From Nemopilema nomurai (taxonomy: Eukaryota; Cnidaria; Scyphozoa; Rhizostomeae; Rhizostomatidae), in NCBI GenBank assembly GCA_003864495.1, contig ML133465.1:1361204-1425203 (forward strand): a stretch of 64,000 nucleotides of DNA, in the 5' to 3' direction. This document shows positions 63,101 to 64,000 of this stretch, in pieces (position 1 is the first letter of the stretch; each line of letters opens with the position of its first letter). The position numbers and the translations under genes were made by a program. Under the pieces are notes generated by a model. It was not told the origin of the DNA and made no database searches. It saw only the letters and a list, made by a program, of their open reading frames with translations.

Positions 63101-63850
63101 AAGGATATTGAGGCTAGGCAAAGAAATAGGTATTTTTATGAATAAAGATGTGTAAGTAGTTAGTGTGAATATACTTTTTGAACCGATGGACATTAGGCCT
63201 GTTGCCATGAAATGTTCTTGACTTAATGCCTGTGTGCAAACTGAAAGAGCTGGAGTGTGTGGAACGTCGTCGTGACACTTAGCTAGTACATCGTTCCATA
63301 ACGTTGATCCTGATCCTGCAGTTTTGCGAGGCTTGCTAACGCGCTATTTTCGCTTTTATTTCCACAATGTTGTCCCTAGTTTTTGTATACCCTTATCCGA
63401 ATAGTTTTATCTGTCGACTGGTGAACATCTTTTCTTCGTTTTCAAGGTATCTCTATTGGACTGACTGGGGATATGAGGCGGCAATAGAGCGCATTGGAAT
63501 GGATGGTGATCCAACGACCCGACAGAAACTTATAACTAGCGACATCATATGGCCAAATGGGCTGACCCTTGATTTTGCACAAAACAAGATGTACTGGGTG
63601 GACTCGAAGTTGAAGAGGTTGGAGGTGGCAAATATGGATGGCAGTGAAAGGAAGTTGTTGGTTCATAACGGCTTGAGTCTTCCGTTTGCGCTCACAAACT
63701 TTGAGAATACGCTATACTGGACCGATTGGGAAAGCACGGGCATAAGGACCTTGGACAAATTCAAAACGCCATACGAAGTCAAAGACTTCAGCGCAAACCA
63801 CCAATCGCCAATGGGCATCAAAGTTCTTCATCCGCTAATGCAGCCCGCTG
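36078..63850 (+). CDS. LDL-receptor-like gene with three tandem ectodomain cassettes (3' partial)
   Basis: A membrane receptor of the LDLR/VLDLR/LRP family is expected: extracellular ligand binding and endocytosis. Exons: signal peptide 36078-36126; LDLa 45099-45242; LDLa x2 45520-45771; LDLa 46337-46456; then cassettes A (47298-51906), B (53661-58251) and C (60014-63850, continuing). Each full cassette is LDLa, EGF, EGF, YWTD half 1, YWTD half 2, EGF plus a Thr/Ser-rich stalk. That order, including the stalk like the O-glycosylated domain of LDLR, is the LDL-receptor plan. No transmembrane or NPxY exon is in the window, so the 3' end is unseen. Whether A-C form one chained protein or separate gene copies is unresolved. 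A and B carry one-base indels. Confidence 0.7.
37243..37616 (+). repeat. Left terminal inverted repeat arm
   Basis: It pairs with 42122-42492. It includes the palindrome AGACAGAATCTGTCT near 37289, a motif that recurs in the internal array. Confidence 0.85.
38939..39435. mobile_element. MITE with GGCCCCGTTTACACG ends, nested in the larger element
   Basis: It starts GGCCCCGTTTACACGGGAAC and ends with the inverse (CGTGTAAACGGGGCC). The interior is made of GGATCC(G/T)-rich segments, and the first ~85 bases are repeated directly from 39152. The TTTA/TAAG bases at the borders are compatible with a short TA-type target duplication. The 152-codon ORF across it is a by-product of the repeat. Confidence 0.75.
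40491..42040. repeat. Tandem array, 13 copies of a ~119-bp unit
   Basis: Units begin near 'cagccttgagcttt' (40492, 40610, 40729 and so on to 41925) and differ by a few substitutions and one-base gaps. Each unit holds 'acagacagaatctgtc' and 'catagtggacagaa'. The array lies just inside the right arm of the inverted-repeat element. The unit length drifts off a multiple of three, so the many overlapping ORFs (SSLEL-type repeats) are not genes. Confidence 0.95.
42122..42492 (-). repeat. Right terminal inverted repeat arm
   Basis: Reverse complement of 37243-37616 with only a few substitutions and small gaps. It ends ...CATTACAAATGCACCCTG. Confidence 0.85.
45099..45242 (+). CDS. LDLa exon 2 of the LDL-receptor-like gene
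   Basis: Phase 1-1. One LDLa module, [20 protein letters not shown] then [15 protein letters not shown], with the DxSDE calcium box. A short Thr/Pro segment precedes it. Its last 34 bases and the following ~115 bases of intron are duplicated at the end of the next exon. Confidence 0.85.
45209..45357 (+). repeat. 149-bp exon-intron duplication, copy 1
   Basis: It is identical to 45738-45886 except for about one base. The repeat covers the C-terminal end of an LDLa module, its donor and the first ~115 bases of intron. Confidence 0.9.
45520..45771 (+). CDS. Exon with two LDLa modules (exon 3)
   Basis: Phase 1-1, 252 bases. Module 1: [33 protein letters not shown]. Module 2: [33 protein letters not shown]. 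Both keep six cysteines and the acidic box, so both should fold and bind calcium. Confidence 0.88.
45738..45886 (+). repeat. 149-bp exon-intron duplication, copy 2
   Basis: Partner of 45209-45357. Near identity in intron as well as exon indicates a recent duplication or gene conversion. Confidence 0.9.
46337..46456 (+). CDS. LDLa exon 4
   Basis: Phase 1-1. Module [20 protein letters not shown] then [16 protein letters not shown]. It is less canonical than its neighbours (the aromatic/Ile ligand-facing residues differ) but keeps the cysteines and the DGSDE box. Confidence 0.8.
46479..46837. repeat. 24-bp minisatellite, 15 copies
   Basis: The unit 'accatgcaaatcacatggcc' plus 'ccga' repeats perfectly apart from one lost C near 46736. 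It begins 22 bases after the exon-4 donor. Because 24 is a multiple of three, both strands stay open (MQITWPRT on +), but no splice or start context supports translation, and a read-through of exon 4 stops before the array. Confidence 0.97.
46872..47209. mobile_element. MITE with TACCGTAAATCCTCGA inverted ends
   Basis: The left end is TACCGTAAATCCTCGAGTTG and the right end is its near-perfect inverse (TCGAGGATTTACGGTA); 'aagccccc' motifs recur inside. TA at both borders may be the target duplication. The left half is missing from cassettes B and C because the duplication breakpoint at 47048 lies inside it. Confidence 0.8.
47298..51906 (+). CDS. Receptor cassette A (6 exons, two frameshifts)
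   Basis: Exons: LDLa 47298-47423 ([30 protein letters not shown]); EGF 48062-48184 ([15 protein letters not shown]); EGF 49145-49270 ([18 protein letters not shown]); YWTD half 1 49628-50018 ([38 protein letters not shown]); YWTD half 2 50729-51130; EGF plus stalk 51593-51906 ([15 protein letters not shown], then a Thr/Ser/Pro-rich tail). Relative to copy C, half 2 lacks one base near 50755 and one near 50888, giving early stops. The stalk exon ends in phase 0 at GTATGC; unspliced it would stop after VCNLMFVY. Confidence 0.85.
48237..48421. repeat. 39-bp minisatellite in unit A (~5 copies)
   Basis: The unit is 'ctgaccgcagatcttctgcg' plus 'tcacagcggtcttctgcgt'. It starts about 50 bases after the EGF donor and is present at the same place in units B (~54594-54777) and C (~60954-61138). 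A read-through of the EGF exon stops at the first TGA of the array. Confidence 0.92.
50330..50430 (+). repeat. Short dispersed repeat, copy 1 in each unit
   Basis: About 100 bases around 'gaatttacaccttgtgtt' in the intron between the propeller halves resemble 52115-52215, downstream of the stalk exon. The same pair occurs in unit B. This is an old intronic repeat; its family is unknown. Confidence 0.55.
52230..53410 (+). pseudogene. WASHC3-derived segment 1 (intron 4, exon 5, exon 6, intron 6)
   Basis: Copy of 24921-26131. It carries exon-5-like 52433-52483 ([17 protein letters not shown]; one G lost at the donor, so 51 bases instead of 52) and exon-6-like 53105-53128 (PEPEKTP). Donors and acceptors are otherwise kept, with GTTAGT replacing GTGAGT at exon 6. 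It cannot make WASHC3, but could serve as linker exons inside the receptor locus. Confidence 0.9.
53661..58251 (+). CDS. Receptor cassette B (6 exons, two frameshifts)
   Basis: Exons: LDLa 53661-53785; EGF 54419-54541; EGF 55491-55616; YWTD half 1 55975-56365; YWTD half 2 57074-57476; EGF plus stalk 57938-58251. The proteins match cassette A almost residue for residue. The LDLa exon has one C fewer in a CCC run (125 instead of 126 bases) and half 2 lacks one A near 57234; the first lesion of copy A (near 50755) is not present. The stalk differs from A at one codon (RKP to REP). Confidence 0.85.
58575..59760 (+). pseudogene. WASHC3-derived segment 2
   Basis: Same content as 52230-53410: exon-5-like 58777-58828 (52 bases, phase 0 to 1, donor GGTAAG intact) and exon-6-like 59455-59478 (24 bases, phase 1-1). 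Substitutions shared with segment 1 (ASQA to ASQT, EKAP to EKTP, GTTAGT donor) show that both descend from one captured copy that was then amplified with the cassette. Confidence 0.9.
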
Positions 63851-64000
63851 GTAAGGCGTTTCGACCTTCGTGTTGCGATAGCTCACGATTTAGGCGTCTT
63901 AGAATACGCTTACATGGTAGCGAAAGACTGGCTCAATTGCCACCAAATGCTTAAGCCAGGCTCGATTGCCATTGGTAGCATGGGACGCGAATCCCCAAGG
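59778..64000 (+). repeat. Tandem segmental duplication, unit C (partial, runs off the window)
   Basis: Third direct repeat, cut by the window end before its final EGF/stalk exon. Confidence 0.95.
60014..63850 (+). CDS. Receptor cassette C (5 of 6 exons in window, intact)
   Basis: Exons: LDLa 60014-60139; EGF 60779-60901; EGF 61861-61986; YWTD half 1 62345-62735; YWTD half 2 63447-63850 (404 bases, open throughout: [69 protein letters not shown]). All phases agree and no lesion is seen, so C is the best template for what A and B once encoded. The last exon should start about 300 bases beyond the window. Confidence 0.9.

Noticed and set aside
1..64000. tRNA or other structured RNA genes
   Set aside because: No cloverleaf with A and B boxes or other familiar RNA was recognised by eye; a covariance-model scan would be needed to exclude them.

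Overview
This window is nuclear DNA of an invertebrate animal, most likely a cnidarian and plausibly a coral or sea anemone. The evidence is AT-rich sequence, short exons with GT-AG introns of a few hundred bases, metazoan-only gene families, a decayed LINE-type reverse transcriptase, and short inverted-repeat elements (GGCCCCGTTTACACG and TACCGTAAATCCTCGA ends) of a kind I associate with cnidarian genomes. The species cannot be fixed from the window. None of the coding models is a single long ORF; exons were joined by hand from splice sites, reading phase and family resemblance.

Layout. (1) 42-12759, + strand: the C-terminal two thirds of SEC31, the COPII outer-coat subunit, in about 22 exons; the WD40 half lies upstream of the window. 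(2) 15142-20517, - strand: a complete eight-exon RABL2 ciliary small GTPase, tail to tail with SEC31. (3) 23188-27158, + strand: a complete nine-exon WASHC3 (CCDC53) subunit of the WASH actin-nucleating complex. (4) 28205-28665, - strand: a dead LINE reverse-transcriptase fragment. (5) 29330-35516, + strand: exons of a decayed LDL-receptor-like gene, with a frameshift in its YWTD propeller, a 356-bp solo LTR inside an EGF exon, and a second, truncated EGF-EGF-YWTD set. (6) 36078 to the window end, + strand: a second LDL-receptor-like locus. It has a signal-peptide exon, a 9-kb first intron full of repeats (a 5.2-kb inverted-repeat element carrying a 13 x 119-bp array and a nested MITE), four LDLa modules, and then a ~6.36-kb cassette (LDLa, EGF, EGF, YWTD half 1, YWTD half 2, EGF plus Ser/Thr-rich stalk) present three times in tandem.

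The most unusual point is what separates the cassettes. Between copies A and B, and again between B and C, lies a ~1.2-kb copy of the interior of WASHC3, including its exons 5 and 6. The reading phases of these captured exons are exactly those needed to splice the stalk of one cassette to the LDLa exon of the next. The locus may therefore encode a multi-ectodomain receptor with WASHC3-derived linkers, or be a decaying or mis-assembled tandem array. One-base indels in copies A and B, absent from C as far as C is seen, leave both readings open.

SEC31, RABL2 and WASHC3 are housekeeping trafficking and cytoskeleton genes with no evident operon-like relation. The LDL-receptor region is the fast-changing accessory part of the window.
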